Origin: Ehretia macrophylla
Taxonomy: Eukaryota; Streptophyta; Magnoliopsida; Boraginales; Ehretiaceae
Direction of reading: 5' to 3'
NCBI GenBank assembly: GCA_037974665.1
Contig: CM075783.1
Span: 46,151,318-46,215,317, forward strand
Length of the DNA: 64,000 nucleotides
A model generated the notes under the pieces. The model was not told where the DNA came from. It saw nothing but the letters and a program-made list of their open reading frames with translations, and made no database searches. Made by a program: the position numbers and the translations under genes. This document shows positions 51,501 through 60,531 of the stretch, piece by piece; within the stretch, counting starts at the first letter, position 1, and every line of letters begins with the position of its first letter.

Positions 51501-52295
51501 CTGGCCCTGCGGCTGATACGGCCTCGTACTAGGCTGACTGGAGACAATCTGATCCCCTTTCCTCTTCTCTAACCTAGAAGCTGCATCAAAAGCCTCAGTG
51601 AAAATATCATATCGATTCAGAGCCATAACATCCTGAATCTCGGGCCGCAACCCCAACATAAACCTGCGAGTCCTCCGCTCCTCGTCTGCCACATACTCCG
51701 GTGCATACCGGGACAATCGAGTAAATGTGGCCTCATATTGAGCCACTGTAGCATCTCCCTGGACCAAAGCTAGAAACTCGGCCTCTCTCCGTTCCCTGCA
51801 AATCCTCGGGACATACTTTGCTCGGAAAGCCATCAGAAAGGTACCCCAAACATAAGGAATACCCTGCGCCGCCCAGCTAGTCCTTACCGTGCGCCACCAC
51901 TCCTCTGCCTCGTCATCTAACAAATACACGGCAAAAGAGACTTTCTGCTCATCAGTATAGCCAAGTGGATCATAAATCTTCTCCAACTTGCTAATCCATA
52001 CCTCCGCCTTCCTATCATCCGGCTCCCCCTGAAATCTCGGTGGGTGATATCCTAAAAACTCCTTCAGGGTACCACGCCCGTGGTTACCACCCTGAATATT
52101 CAGAAGCTGAGCCTGCATAGCCTGATTCTGGGCAGCCTGCCCTGCTAACAACTGTGCCTGACTAGCCACTAACTCTGCAATCCGCTCCATAGCTGCTCCT
52201 AATCGGTCATCACCCCCGTCACGGCCCGGTGCCACGTTACTCGGAGTCTCATCAGCCATCTCAGGCCTACCTCTGGTTCTCGGTCGACCGGCCAT
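48495..52295 (-). CDS. Tekay gag-pol polyprotein lacking zinc knuckle and protease, right copy, open frame (1266 aa)
   Basis: Start MAGRPRTR at 52295 is the first ATG; upstream in-frame extension begins only at GTG. Gag core about 100-200 ([26 protein letters not shown]), then a Gln/Pro/Tyr-rich repeat (YRPP.QQ, about 260-305) that runs directly into RT at about 306 ([26 protein letters not shown]). RT catalytic box FIDD at 443-446; RNase H starts near YSDAS (590-594); integrase HHCC finger H801/H808-C838/C841 and catalytic D871, D932, E968; chromodomain-like segment about 1170-1230 ([16 protein letters not shown]). Family members normally have a CCHC knuckle and a D-S/T-G protease between gag and RT; both are absent here without loss of frame. 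The frame passes the polypurine tract and ends about 100 nt inside LTR2. Without protease it would need help from another element. Confidence 0.94.
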   Translation of the reverse strand: MAGRPRTRGRPEMADETPSNVAPGRDGGDDRLGAAMERIAELVASQAQLLAGQAAQNQAMQAQLLNIQGGNHGRGTLKEFLGYHPPRFQGEPDDRKAEVWISKLEKIYDPLGYTDEQKVSFAVYLLDDEAEEWWRTVRTSWAAQGIPYVWGTFLMAFRAKYVPRICRERREAEFLALVQGDATVAQYEATFTRLSRYAPEYVADEERRTRRFMLGLRPEIQDVMALNRYDIFTEAFDAASRLEKRKGDQIVSSQPSTRPYQPQGQQVIYRPPVQQVVYRPPAQQGSYRPQGQQSYYRPQFQQRPYQVQTQLQELLEKGFIQQSSSPWGAPVLFVKKKDGTLRLCIDYRGLNQVTIKNKYPLPLIDELFDQLQGAKVYSKFDLRQGYYQLRIRTEDVPKSAFRTRYGHYEFVVMPFGLTNAPAAFMDLMHRVFQPYLDQFVVIFIDDILVYSKSELEHEQHLRLVLEKLQEHQLFAKFSKCEFWLQRISFLGHVITQSGISVDPTKIESVMSWKRPESVTDVRSFLGLAGYYRRFVKDFSKIAGPLSKLTQKRTIFNWDEKCESGFQELKKRLTTAPVLALPEGTDNMVIYSDASKEGLGCVLMQDGRVIAYASRKLKPYEVNYPTHDLELAAVVFALKKWRHYLWGSKFEIFTDHKSLKYLFSQKELNMRQRRWMELLGDYNCSINYLPGKANVVADALSRKASISCLAVKKWEVLEEFSYWRPEFTQVGVMCSHLRIQPLLLSQIREAQQLDVKLQKIKDQITDDQSDFKLHEDGILRFRNRVCVPDEPGLRRGILEEAHNSKYTIHPGGTKMYRDLKQHYWWNNMKREVAQFVSRCLTCQRVKAEHQRPAGLLQPLAIPEWKWEHITMDFVTGLPRSPRGNDAVWVVVDRLTKTAHFISMRMGDEVTKLTDLYLDQIVRLHGIPSSIVSDRDPRFTSRLWEKLQETLGTQLNFSTAYHPQTDGQSERTIQILEDMLRACVLDFGKNWEKHLPLAEFAYNNSYQATIGMAPFAALYGRKCRSPLYWDEVGEMKTVDPTIMPELLEKIENVQLIRQRMLTAQSRFKSYADKRRRDLEFAVGDRVFLRLSPRKGFVRYGKGGKLSPRFVGPFEITGRVGKLAYRLALPENFSNVHDVFHVSNLRKYNPDPSHILEPEPLQLRENLTYDERPIRILDQMDRELRSKRIPMVKVLWKHHGIEEATWERRDQMQQQYPDLFRTSSKNFEGEISIRGGECETPLSCLSRFTCFTSFCVHMICLCATGPRKL
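48594..48606 (-). promoter_or_regulatory. Tekay polypurine tract, right copy
   Basis: Same purine run as in the left copy, adjoining LTR2. Confidence 0.85.
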
Positions 52296-52551
52296 TCTAC
52301 TAATCAAAGAGTTAGCACAGTTATAGCACGTAGACAGGTTATAAACAACTATTAACACATAAATAACAAACTCATATAAAACACATAAACAAATTGATCA
52401 CATAATCACATAAGCACTTAAATCACATAATCACTTAATCAATTAATCATACCAATACATATTTCATTTTTTTTTTCTTTCCTTTCATACATATTTCATG
52501 CTAAGACCATTACCCACATTCCGAGAATACCCCGGCTGACAACTAACATGA

Positions 52552-52563
52552 GCTCTGATACCA
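52552..52563 (-). promoter_or_regulatory. Tekay primer binding site, right copy (tRNA-iMet)
   Basis: TGGTATCAGAGC on minus, seven bases inside LTR3, as in the left copy. Confidence 0.92.
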
Positions 52564-52570
52564 CTTAAAC

Positions 52571-54918
52571 TGTCACGCCCCAACACGACCCCTCCTATGA
52601 TCAGTCAGGACGCAACGGAATTTCGGCAGTATAACGACAGTAAATAGGACACCGAGGTTCCAAACCAACCTCATTAAACATCATACGTCCAGCAACTCCT
52701 TAATTCAAACAACAACATACAACACAACCATATTATACAATAAACCATCCTCGTTATACGCCTCCGTTCCAACATAACATACAATACCTCAACCCTATCA
52801 TACATTTCAAAAATAAGTTGAGACACATTTACAACTTAATCATAAACAAAAGAAAACCGCTAAGTTAACAACATAGAATCATGGATAAGACTCAGGGACA
52901 TATGACTCATCCACGAAAGGCACGTTTTCCACATTCCCCTCTTCAGGAGGCACGTACCCGTAATCTTGTGAAAGTACACCTGAAAACATGCAATAATAGA
53001 GAGTGAGCTTATATACATAAGCCCAGTGAGGATCCGATAGATCTCGACAGTATTCACTACGCTCCTTGGATTTAGTCCTTTGAGCAAGTAAACACACAAC
53101 AACAATAATAACACAAATAATGCTATCATCACATAACTATATAACCAATCAATAAGGATACTCTATTTGGTGTAGCTCCAAACGCCATCACGATCTCAAC
53201 CGTTCTTCTTATAACTCCCCATTACTCACGCACCCGAGGTACCTCACTAGCCCCTCCCTCCATGACACCTCCGTCATGCGAGCTGGGGGTAGCCTATGGC
53301 AATCATGCCGTTATCAACCCGACAGCCCGATGCTGCCCGAGAGGTGGCACACACATACCAAGACTCCATAATCATCAATCATCAATCAATCAATCAATTG
53401 GGAGATCAGCAACAAGAGTGCCCGATTCCCGCATTCAATAATAATTAATCAATAACATCAATATAACATCAATATAACATCAATATTAAATTAAACAACA
53501 AACAACGTAGTTAGATGACAAAGTAGGCCATCTAACCGGACATGCATAATATACAAAATTAAACTCTAAATTACTCAACAACAACTCACCATTCATCACT
53601 CGAACACTACCCAACCATCTACAGGCATCGTTCAAGAAATTAAAGAATGACAACCTAAACTTCTAAAATTCATAACTTACAATCTACTAATCCAAACATT
53701 GCCAAATCAGTTCCTATCACTCACCCATTCGACCTACTACATTAGCCCTCTTGGAAATCCACCATAACACCTCCAAATCATGCCCGATAACCCTAAAATC
53801 CTAAGATGTCATGGCTGGATTTTCCGGATTTTCACACAAACAATGTAATCGAAAATTCGGCATTACAACAGCGCTAACACGTAATTATCAAGTATTTAGA
53901 AATCGACGGCAATCGATTTCGATCAACACAACTCAATTAAATCAACTTTGAACATTTTATTCAAAATTAAATACCCGGAAAATAAAAATTATGCTATATC
54001 CGACAGAAACTCGTAGTATTAGTATATAATGATCCCTAGCATGCAAGGAGCAATAATCTAACATCAGATTTCAATTCTAACGGTTCAATCTTCATTTATA
54101 CACAAAAACACAAAAATGACATTTTGAGATCTAGAATTTTTCTCTCACCTTAGATGCGATATAAGCCTAGGAATGCGTGCTATGCGTGCCCAACAAGCAG
54201 AATCCAAGTCGGTGCGAAGTTCTACGGACAAAAACTAGGTTTTTCTTTGAAAAATTGGATTGAAAGCTTGAGTTTTTCTCTTCTCTTTTCTCCCTCTTTT
54301 CTCTCGGCAATGTGTGTGTGTGTGATGGTGTTTTTGTGTTGTGTGAGTGTGTGTTGAGGACATTAGCTTATAAGGTCAAATAATTAATTAAAGTCAAAGT
54401 TAATTTTAATAGGTATTTTTGTGTTTTTAATGACTTTAATTGCATTTTAGTGCTCACCAAGTTAAAAATAATTATGCCACCCCCAAGATATCTCAAGTGG
54501 ATTATTTTTAGGTGACAAGAAGTTTTACAATTCAACAATTTCACCCGAGTCGGCTTAAAACTCGATTTTCACAAAAGTCAGTGTAAAAAAAAACCTAATA
54601 AATTCTTAAGCCGATTTTAAAACCGTTTTCATCAAACACAGGTCTATTAAAGTCCGTGGACTAGGTCTAGAAGGGTTAAAAAGACCAGTTTCAAAATTAT
54701 AGCGGACGTGTTTCGAAAATACTATTCACTAAAAATCGACGATAAAATTTCTGACTCCGTTTTTGATGAAAATTTCATGAATGCACATTTAGCACGTATT
54801 AGGAGTATTGAAATCAAAATTATAACTTTCTAGGTCCTGTAGCACATAAACAGATCATATGCACGCAAAACGAGGTAAAGCACGTAAAACGAGATAAGCA
54901 AGAAAGTGGGGTTTCACA
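52571..54918 (-). repeat. Tekay LTR3 (right outer LTR, 2348 bp)
   Basis: 11 bp longer than the other two because AACATCAATAT is repeated once more near 53467. It differs from LTR1 at about 14 positions, roughly 0.6 percent, which argues for a recent insertion. Confidence 0.95.
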
Positions 54919-54923
54919 TATTG

Positions 54924-56333
54924 GATTTGTATAAGTGCGGTGGGTATAACCATTATTAATTGTGGTAGTGACGGGACCTCCGGGTTAACCGGTATATCTC
55001 GACTACCAAGGTAATGATAGAGGAAGTGACGGGACCTTCGGATTTATTCGTATATATCGACTCTCAAAGTATTGATTATTTTTTTTGCTAGGACCCATTG
55101 ATCCTCCTACGGGATATGGACCAATCCTCCTACGGGATAGGGACCAATCCTTCTACGGGATAGGGATCCAATGATATCCTGGAAGAGTTGGTTATTTAAT
55201 TGTTATTGAACCTTGATTGTATATCTTGTATTCTCGTTTGTAAATTCTTGTGTGCATGACATGATAAATTACTAGGACCCATTGATCCTCCTACGGGATA
55301 GGGACCAATCCTTCTACGGGACAAAGATCCAATGATATCTTGGAAGAGTTGGTTATTTAATTGTTATTGAACGTTGATTGTATATCTTGTATTCTCGTTT
55401 ATAAATTCTTGTGTGCATGGCATGATAAATTGCTAGGACCCATTGATCTTCCTACGGGATAAGGACTGATCCTCCTACGGGATAAAGACCAATCCTCCTA
55501 CGGGACAAGGATCCAATGATATCTTGGAATAGTTGGTTATTTAATTGTTATTGAACCTTGATTGTATATCTTGTATTCTCGTTTGTAAATTCTTGTGTGC
55601 ATGGCATGATAAATTGCTAGGACCCATTGATCCTCCTACGGGATAGGGACCAATCCTCCTATGGAACAGGGATTCAATGATATCTTGGAAGAATTGGTTA
55701 TTTAATTGTTATTGAACCTTGATTGTATATCTTGTATTCTCGTTTGTAAATTCTTGTGTGCATGACACGTTTTATCAAATTGATTACAAAAAGATAAAAC
55801 ATTTGCGAAAACCCTTCTTACTCAATCCTTACTGAGCTATATGAGAGGATCTAGCTCACCCCTCTTTTGATCAATTACAGGTGGCGATTAGCCAAGCAAG
55901 CTCCCATGTGGTTGCAAGCTATATTGATGTGTTGTGATGGATTTCTACCCTAGTTGATCTACGTTCATACTTCTTGTTGAAAAGAGATGATTTTGTAAAT
56001 TATTCAACTGATTATGCATTATTATTCTTTTGGTTTATTAGATACCTAGTTAAGTTAGGTTATTAATCTTATGAAACGTAAGTTTGGGATGATGGAATGT
56101 ATGAATTCAAGTCTTGTAATTATGTAACAGGGTGAAGTAAACCTTTAAGGCCGATAACTTTGGAAAATGTTAGAAGTCTTTCGAAACTTGTTATGGCGTT
56201 TTAACGGATGTACAGGTTATTAAATTAATACTCACATGTTTTAAGACTATTAAGTTATTAATTTCAGGAATAAGTGTTACGAACGTTATGGTTCGGCCTT
56301 AGCCTAGCGATAGGTCAGGGTCGGGGCGTGACA
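54924..56333 (+). repeat. Tekay-like solo LTR, right part (1410 bp)
   Basis: Continues the LTR begun at 38404 after the TATTG duplication and ends GGGGCGTGACA, followed by AGGTG. Contains the four-unit tandem array at 55087-55770. No second LTR or internal domain of this element is present, so it is a solo LTR left by intra-element recombination. Confidence 0.88.
55087..55770 (+). repeat. Four ~160-184-bp tandem units with inner 24-bp subrepeats
   Basis: Units begin GCTAGGACCCATTGATC (or ACTAGG in unit 2) near 55087, 55271, 55431 and 55615. Each has two or three subrepeats of the form GGACCAATCCTCCTACGGGAT, then a constant tail (TTGGTTATTTAATTGTTATT, TGTATATCTTGTATTCTCG, CTTGTGTGCATG). Unit length depends on the subrepeat count. 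Confidence 0.92.
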
Positions 56334-56471
56334 AGGTGACTCAATCCTTAATGCAAGGTCTAGATCCATGCAGTCAAGAACAATTAAAATGTTCTCTTTC
56401 CAATCTTTAAAGTTCATCCCATTAAGAATGAGAGTTGAATTTATGTTGGCAAATATAGTATTAGTAGACAT
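56334..56471 (-). pseudogene. Copia gag fragment, right of the nested insertion
   Basis: ATG at 56471; the frame contains LILNGMNFKDWKENILIVL and MDLDLALRIE, matching the N-terminal part of Copia-type gag (UBN2/DUF4219-like) in plants. It is cut at the AGGTG target of the solo LTR and continues in frame at 38398 downward. Confidence 0.82.
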
Positions 56472-57575
56472 ACTAGTTGAAATGAGAATAAAATAAATAA
56501 TTAATAAACATGTTCAAAAAATATCCATATTTCAAAAATCAATAAATTCAAATAATGGCAGGCCTTCTCACAAGATACCCAACACAACATTAATATCAAG
56601 TCTTTGGGCAGTAATATAAACTTGTAAGTGGTATACTCTCGGTGTAGTGATCAAGCATTGACAATAACTCATGTCAAATAATAAGCCTATATTTCGATTG
56701 ACTTATTACTCACAAGTTAACCTTATAATTGTCACATGTTTACCACCACAAGTATGTATGCAATTCAGCCAAATATTAACATTCATTTGGACCGGCTAAT
56801 ACCCGCATGAATATACACACACACAAACATCAAACATTCACCATGAACAATCTACACAAGAGAGGTCACTTTGGCGACATCTTGTTTCAATTAGTCAATT
56901 TATAGTGTTAGATAACTTTAAAATGTATAATTGATGTACCAAAATATTTGAATTTCACTTGATTTTTTTTTTAAATTTTGTTTTTATGGATTCCAGCAGA
57001 GATGGCACCGCAACGCCCTAAAGGTCCCAAAATTGGTCTTTGAACAAACCTGACGGGGCTACGGTTCACGGCCATAATCACAAATTGAAGGGCATGCTCA
57101 AGTGTGATTCCAAAATCTTTATGATGAATTACTTTAATATAATATACACTTAATCACTAAATTGCATCAGAACAATACATATGGACCAATTGTTATAAAT
57201 AAGTCAATATCTATGATACTTGGCTTTGAATGGCTACTGGGACTCAACAACGATGCAAAGACATGTCCTTTTATATTTCTTCAACATTAATGCAAAGATT
57301 CAGATCACCTTATGATTATCATGCTTTCACCATGCAACTAACTGATACGGGTTGCTAATAAGCCATCAAGAGGCTACTTTTATTTTCGTTCAATCTTAAT
57401 GCATGATAATCATAAATTGAAGACGTTAATCATTAGCAGTGAGATAAATTAAATTTCACAATAGAAGATTAAAACCCCAAAATCTGAAAATTAAGAACCC
57501 TAATTTTTTTTATCCTCAAATTCTCAAATTTCTTGAATCTTCCTAAGAATCAAGCATGGCTGGCTTTGTACCACT
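56472..57575. other. Copia leader region between LTR and gag, with a dispersed repeat inside
   Basis: Non-coding sequence between the relic Copia 5' LTR and its gag on the minus strand. At its right end (57558-57573) a degenerate tRNA-iMet primer site, TGGTACAAAGCC on minus, abuts the LTR. Contains the retroposon-like repeat at 56984-57052. Confidence 0.6.
56984..57052 (-). repeat. Dispersed retroposon-like sequence, copy B
   Basis: Counterpart of 38276-38336, same orientation, ~88 percent similar by eye, again with an A-rich stretch after GCTGGAATCC on minus. Lies in the Copia leader. Confidence 0.5.
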
Positions 57576-58108
57576 TGTTAAGATTTGTCAATCTTAATTC
57601 TAACATGCATAAGCCTCAATTTATCCAGAAAATCATCAGAAAACCAAAGATCAAGACTTAGGCATGTTTCTACCACAAACAATCAAACCCAAGGAATCAA
57701 GTTCTTAAATCTCCATGTTAATCCAAGGGAAGAATAAAGATAGAAGCGGAAGCGTACTTGAATTACTTAGCAAAATTGGATCGGTGGAGAAATGATCTTC
57801 CAATTGAATATGTAATTCTATAGAGTTATTGACTAGATCTTTATCAAATAATTGTCTGATAGAACGATACGTATCAATTGAGGACCATAACCTTTAGTTA
57901 TTATAACTTTTTATATTTCTAATTTAGCCTATCATAAAATAAGAAATATGACTTAGGTCTCTACACATTAATTCTATGACAATTTAATACCCAATAGGTC
58001 CAAAACTTTAAACTTTAATAGATCACTTTAATTGGACTAAACTTTAAGATACCAACACACATTTTAATATACGACATGTGTGGCTCCACATGTTGGATTT
58101 TTCCAACA
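57576..58108 (-). repeat. Copia-type LTR (533 bp), relic
   Basis: On minus begins TGTTGGAAAAATCCAACATG and ends CAATCTTAACA, a typical Copia LTR layout, followed by the degenerate primer site. No partner LTR is seen in the window, so the element is truncated on its distal side. Confidence 0.72.
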
Positions 58109-58575
58109 GACTAAACACTTTATTGTAAGAAAAATGGTGAAGCAAGAAGATTTCAATTGAAAAAGTAGTACTCCCATGTCAAAAAAAAAGGGTATTACTC
58201 GCTCCAGTTCTTCCACGAACAGCAATTTTGAGTAGAATACTTTATACAAATACACAATTATAATATCATCTAAAAATTTAATAATTAAAGAAGAACTTTT
58301 ATATTATTTATTGCCTTTAAAAAAAAAAAAAAACACTGCGAGCCGATCAGCTCAAATATCAGGCGTGTTTGTTCGTTGTTACTTGACCAATTGATTTCCA
58401 TGCAGAAGGAAATTATTAAAGGTGTAAGTAATTAGTAGCTTTGAAAGTTGAAATACAAATTAATTGTTGCGTGGGTTTCCAGCATGAATATCTTCCCCTG
58501 CTCATTCATCGAGCGAGGCAACTAATTAATAAGAAGGAGGTAAGTACCCTCTTCTTCCCTCATCTTTTGTATGAA
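58109..58575. other. Flank between the Copia relic and the duplicated segment
   Basis: AT-rich DNA with an A-run at about 58319-58333; no gene or recognised repeat. Confidence 0.45.
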
Positions 58576-58868
58576 CTATTAATTATTAACCATCGACTCC
58601 TATAAAAGATTACTTAATTAATGACATAGGAGTAGTCCCTCCATAAAAGGGTCATTTTTTTGGTTATTTGGGGAATATTGGATAGATGAGGGCGCAGTAT
58701 AATTGCCCTCCCCATAAGTAATCTCTCATTATGGTTATCTACATTTAACCAATATTTCTCTAATCAAATCATTTCCTTAAGTCTTCATCAGAGAGAGAGA
58801 GAGAGAGTCTAATAGTATATTATGAAATAATCCCAGCTAGATGCTCACAAAGATGGTATCGGAAGAAT
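58576..58868 (+). repeat. Dispersed non-coding segment, copy B (first copy at 19576-19836)
   Basis: Colinear with the segment upstream of the trihelix gene but with an inserted AGTATA in the GGGCGCA-ATTGCCC palindrome and a (GA)n expansion at 58791-58807. Similarity ends near ATCGGAA on the right in both copies. Confidence 0.8.
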
Positions 58869-59133
58869 TAAAACCTAATGTGCATTATTGAAGTTTTAAA
58901 AAGATAGATTATGTAAGACTTCAATTATGTAAGCTAATGTGCATTATTATCAGCTAGCTAGCCATATGATGAACTAATCTGGTAAGCAATGCAAATAAAA
59001 GTCCGTCTATGAAAAAGACCACCCCAATTTTTCTATTTTCTTTTATTATTATTATTATTATTTTAAGTTAAACAAAAAAAATAAAATAAAAGAAAATAAA
59101 AAAAGACCAGCATACATTTGATGTCCAAGGCTC

Positions 59134-59141
59134 TATATAAA
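59134..59141 (+). promoter_or_regulatory. Putative TATA box of the SOUL pseudogene
   Basis: TATATAAA in the context CTCTATATAAAGCC, ~260 bp upstream of the pseudogene ATG; position and sequence fit a plant core promoter. Confidence 0.45.
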
Positions 59142-59398
59142 GCCTTCAATTTATCTTACATTAATTCGTAGTAGTGAAAGAAGTATATATATAAGAGTAT
59201 TGTTATATCCCACTTTCATTTTCACACTCAAATATCACTTCTTACGTGGATACTTAGTTGACATACTAAAATAACTAACTTTTTGATTTCTCTCTTTTCT
59301 TTTAATATACCAACTCATCATACACATGAAAAGTAATATTTAAGTGTGAAAATTAAAGTGTTATATAGCATTTCTCTATATTATAATTATATACTAAA

Positions 59399-59929
59399 AT
59401 GGTTAGCATGCAAAAACTTGAGGCAGTTTGCTTCGTCCTCCTATGTTTGGTCTTAATAATGGGAGTAAGCTTGGAAAACCTCCGAATTGTGATGTGTATG
59501 TATGTCCACCCTACAAAGTCATTGAAACTTCAAATGACTTTGAAATCAGAACCTATGACGAAGCCATTTGGGCTTCAGGTCCAGCAGGCGATGCGGGTAT
59601 CTTCTTCTTCTTCTTCTTCTTCTTCTTCTTCTTCTTCATGTACGTTGAACCGAAATTCCAAAACAATCCTCCACGTCCTCCTACGTCGAATCAAGTTAAA
59701 CTACTTGTGAAGCTGCCACTCTACAAATATGCCGCAGTGAGAAGATTCGAGAAATTCAGATTCATAGATGAAACTTCCATCCCAATTGAACTTTCAGCCT
59801 TAAAAGGCACTTCTTGGGCATGCACCGGCAATTACATCTCCCGGGCCGTACACGTTTGTTGCCTATAACCAGCCAGATGATGATCAGAATAATCGTGTTA
59901 ATGAAGCAGTAATACGGTTCAATCTATGA
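59399..59929 (+). pseudogene. SOUL heme-binding family pseudogene with a CTT microsatellite in place of its centre
   Basis: ATG at 59399 opens a hydrophobic signal-like N-terminus (AVCFVLLCLVLIMG). A one-base shift near 59465-59480 moves the frame, after which SOUL motifs follow: PPNCDVYVCPPYKVIE, DFEIRTYDEAIWAS. At 59601-59637 a CTT run gives a poly-Phe stretch; the frame then resumes with the family's C-terminal half (KFQNNPPRPP, KYAAVRRFEKF, ELSALKGTSWACTGNY). About 60 residues of the usual central beta-barrel are missing. A second one-base loss near 59845 separates the last block (AYNQPDDDQNNRVNEAVIRF), ending at TGA 59927-59929. Plant SOUL proteins are ~190-230 aa heme-binding/HBP2-like proteins. 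The broken frames make function unlikely. Confidence 0.85.
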
Positions 59930-59992
59930 TGCTCCCATTCTTGTACGTACCGGCCGCCGCTTAATTAATTAGTTAATTATTAATATGGATAT

Positions 59993-60462
59993 TGACGAGG
60001 GGTTCCCGAGCTGAGCTAAATTAGCCGACCTTCTGATCAGAGATGGGCCAATCCGCGCTCCATCAGCAGCTCGCTCAGCCCAATGATCAACCCCAGATGA
60101 CTGACCCGACCCCATTAACCCCGACCTCAGTTCCAGCTGTTCCGATGGGACATAAAGCACTGATGGGACATAAAGCTGCGTCGCATTAAATGTTGTCAGA
60201 CCCAAACTCAGTATAAATAGAGCTCAACCCTCCTCACTTACGCTCTCTCGTTATTAATTGCTCTCAACTACTTTGCCAGCTCGGACATATTAATCATTCG
60301 CACGCCTGAGGGGAAAATCCGGGTCGTCACCCCGCCTTTTCCTTGTCTTCCTTGTGCAGGACCTACAGCCGACCAGGAAAGTTTAGCTCGGAGTCGGATC
60401 AAAGGAGTCCAGCTCGGCCAAAGTAGCTCCCGAATCTAACTGTGAGATTTTCAACCTCGACA
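59993..60462 (+). repeat. Tat-lineage 5' LTR (470 bp)
   Basis: TGACGAGG at the left and CCTCGACA at the right are near-perfect inverted ends. TATAAATA at 60212-60219 is a likely TATA box. GATGGGACATAAAGC is directly repeated at about 60144-60176. Much richer in G+C than its left flank. The right LTR lies outside the window, so the boundary rests on end structure only. Confidence 0.75.
60212..60219 (+). promoter_or_regulatory. LTR TATA box
   Basis: TATAAATA inside the Tat LTR, ~250 bp before the LTR end; likely start-site element for the genomic RNA. Confidence 0.6.
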
Positions 60463-60465
60463 GTT

Positions 60466-60483
60466 TGGCGCCGTCTGTGGGAA
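60466..60483 (+). promoter_or_regulatory. Tat-type primer binding site
   Basis: TGGCGCCGTCTGTGGGAA three bases after the LTR end. The first nine bases complement the 3' end of tRNA-Asp; this exact form is common in Tat-lineage elements. Confidence 0.82.
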
Positions 60484-60531
60484 ACGACGAGTTCTTCTAT
60501 AACTCTCTTCACCACTCATTGAGAAGCCATT

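Larger units (their letters stand above)
39943..54918 (-). mobile_element. Tandem Tekay (Del) chromovirus: LTR-internal-LTR-internal-LTR, 15 kb
   Basis: Three LTRs (39943-42279, 46257-48593, 52571-54918) separated by two internal regions of identical length (42280-46256 and 48594-52570, 3977 bp). A single perfect target duplication TATTG (39938-39942 and 54919-54923) brackets the whole; there is none inside. Each internal region has a tRNA-iMet primer site on its right and a polypurine tract on its left, so coding is on minus. Integrase followed by a chromodomain-like C-terminus and the gag type place it in the Tekay/Del clade. Near-identity of the copies makes it young. Confidence 0.95.

Noticed and set aside
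39943..54918. Two independent Tekay insertions side by side
   Set aside because: No target duplication inside the array, LTR2 is shared by both internal regions, and its mosaic pattern fits recombination.
59399..59868. A functional poly-Phe SOUL protein from the 59428-59868 frame
   Set aside because: That frame has no ATG at its start, lacks the central domain and ends before the conserved C-terminal block, which lies in another frame.
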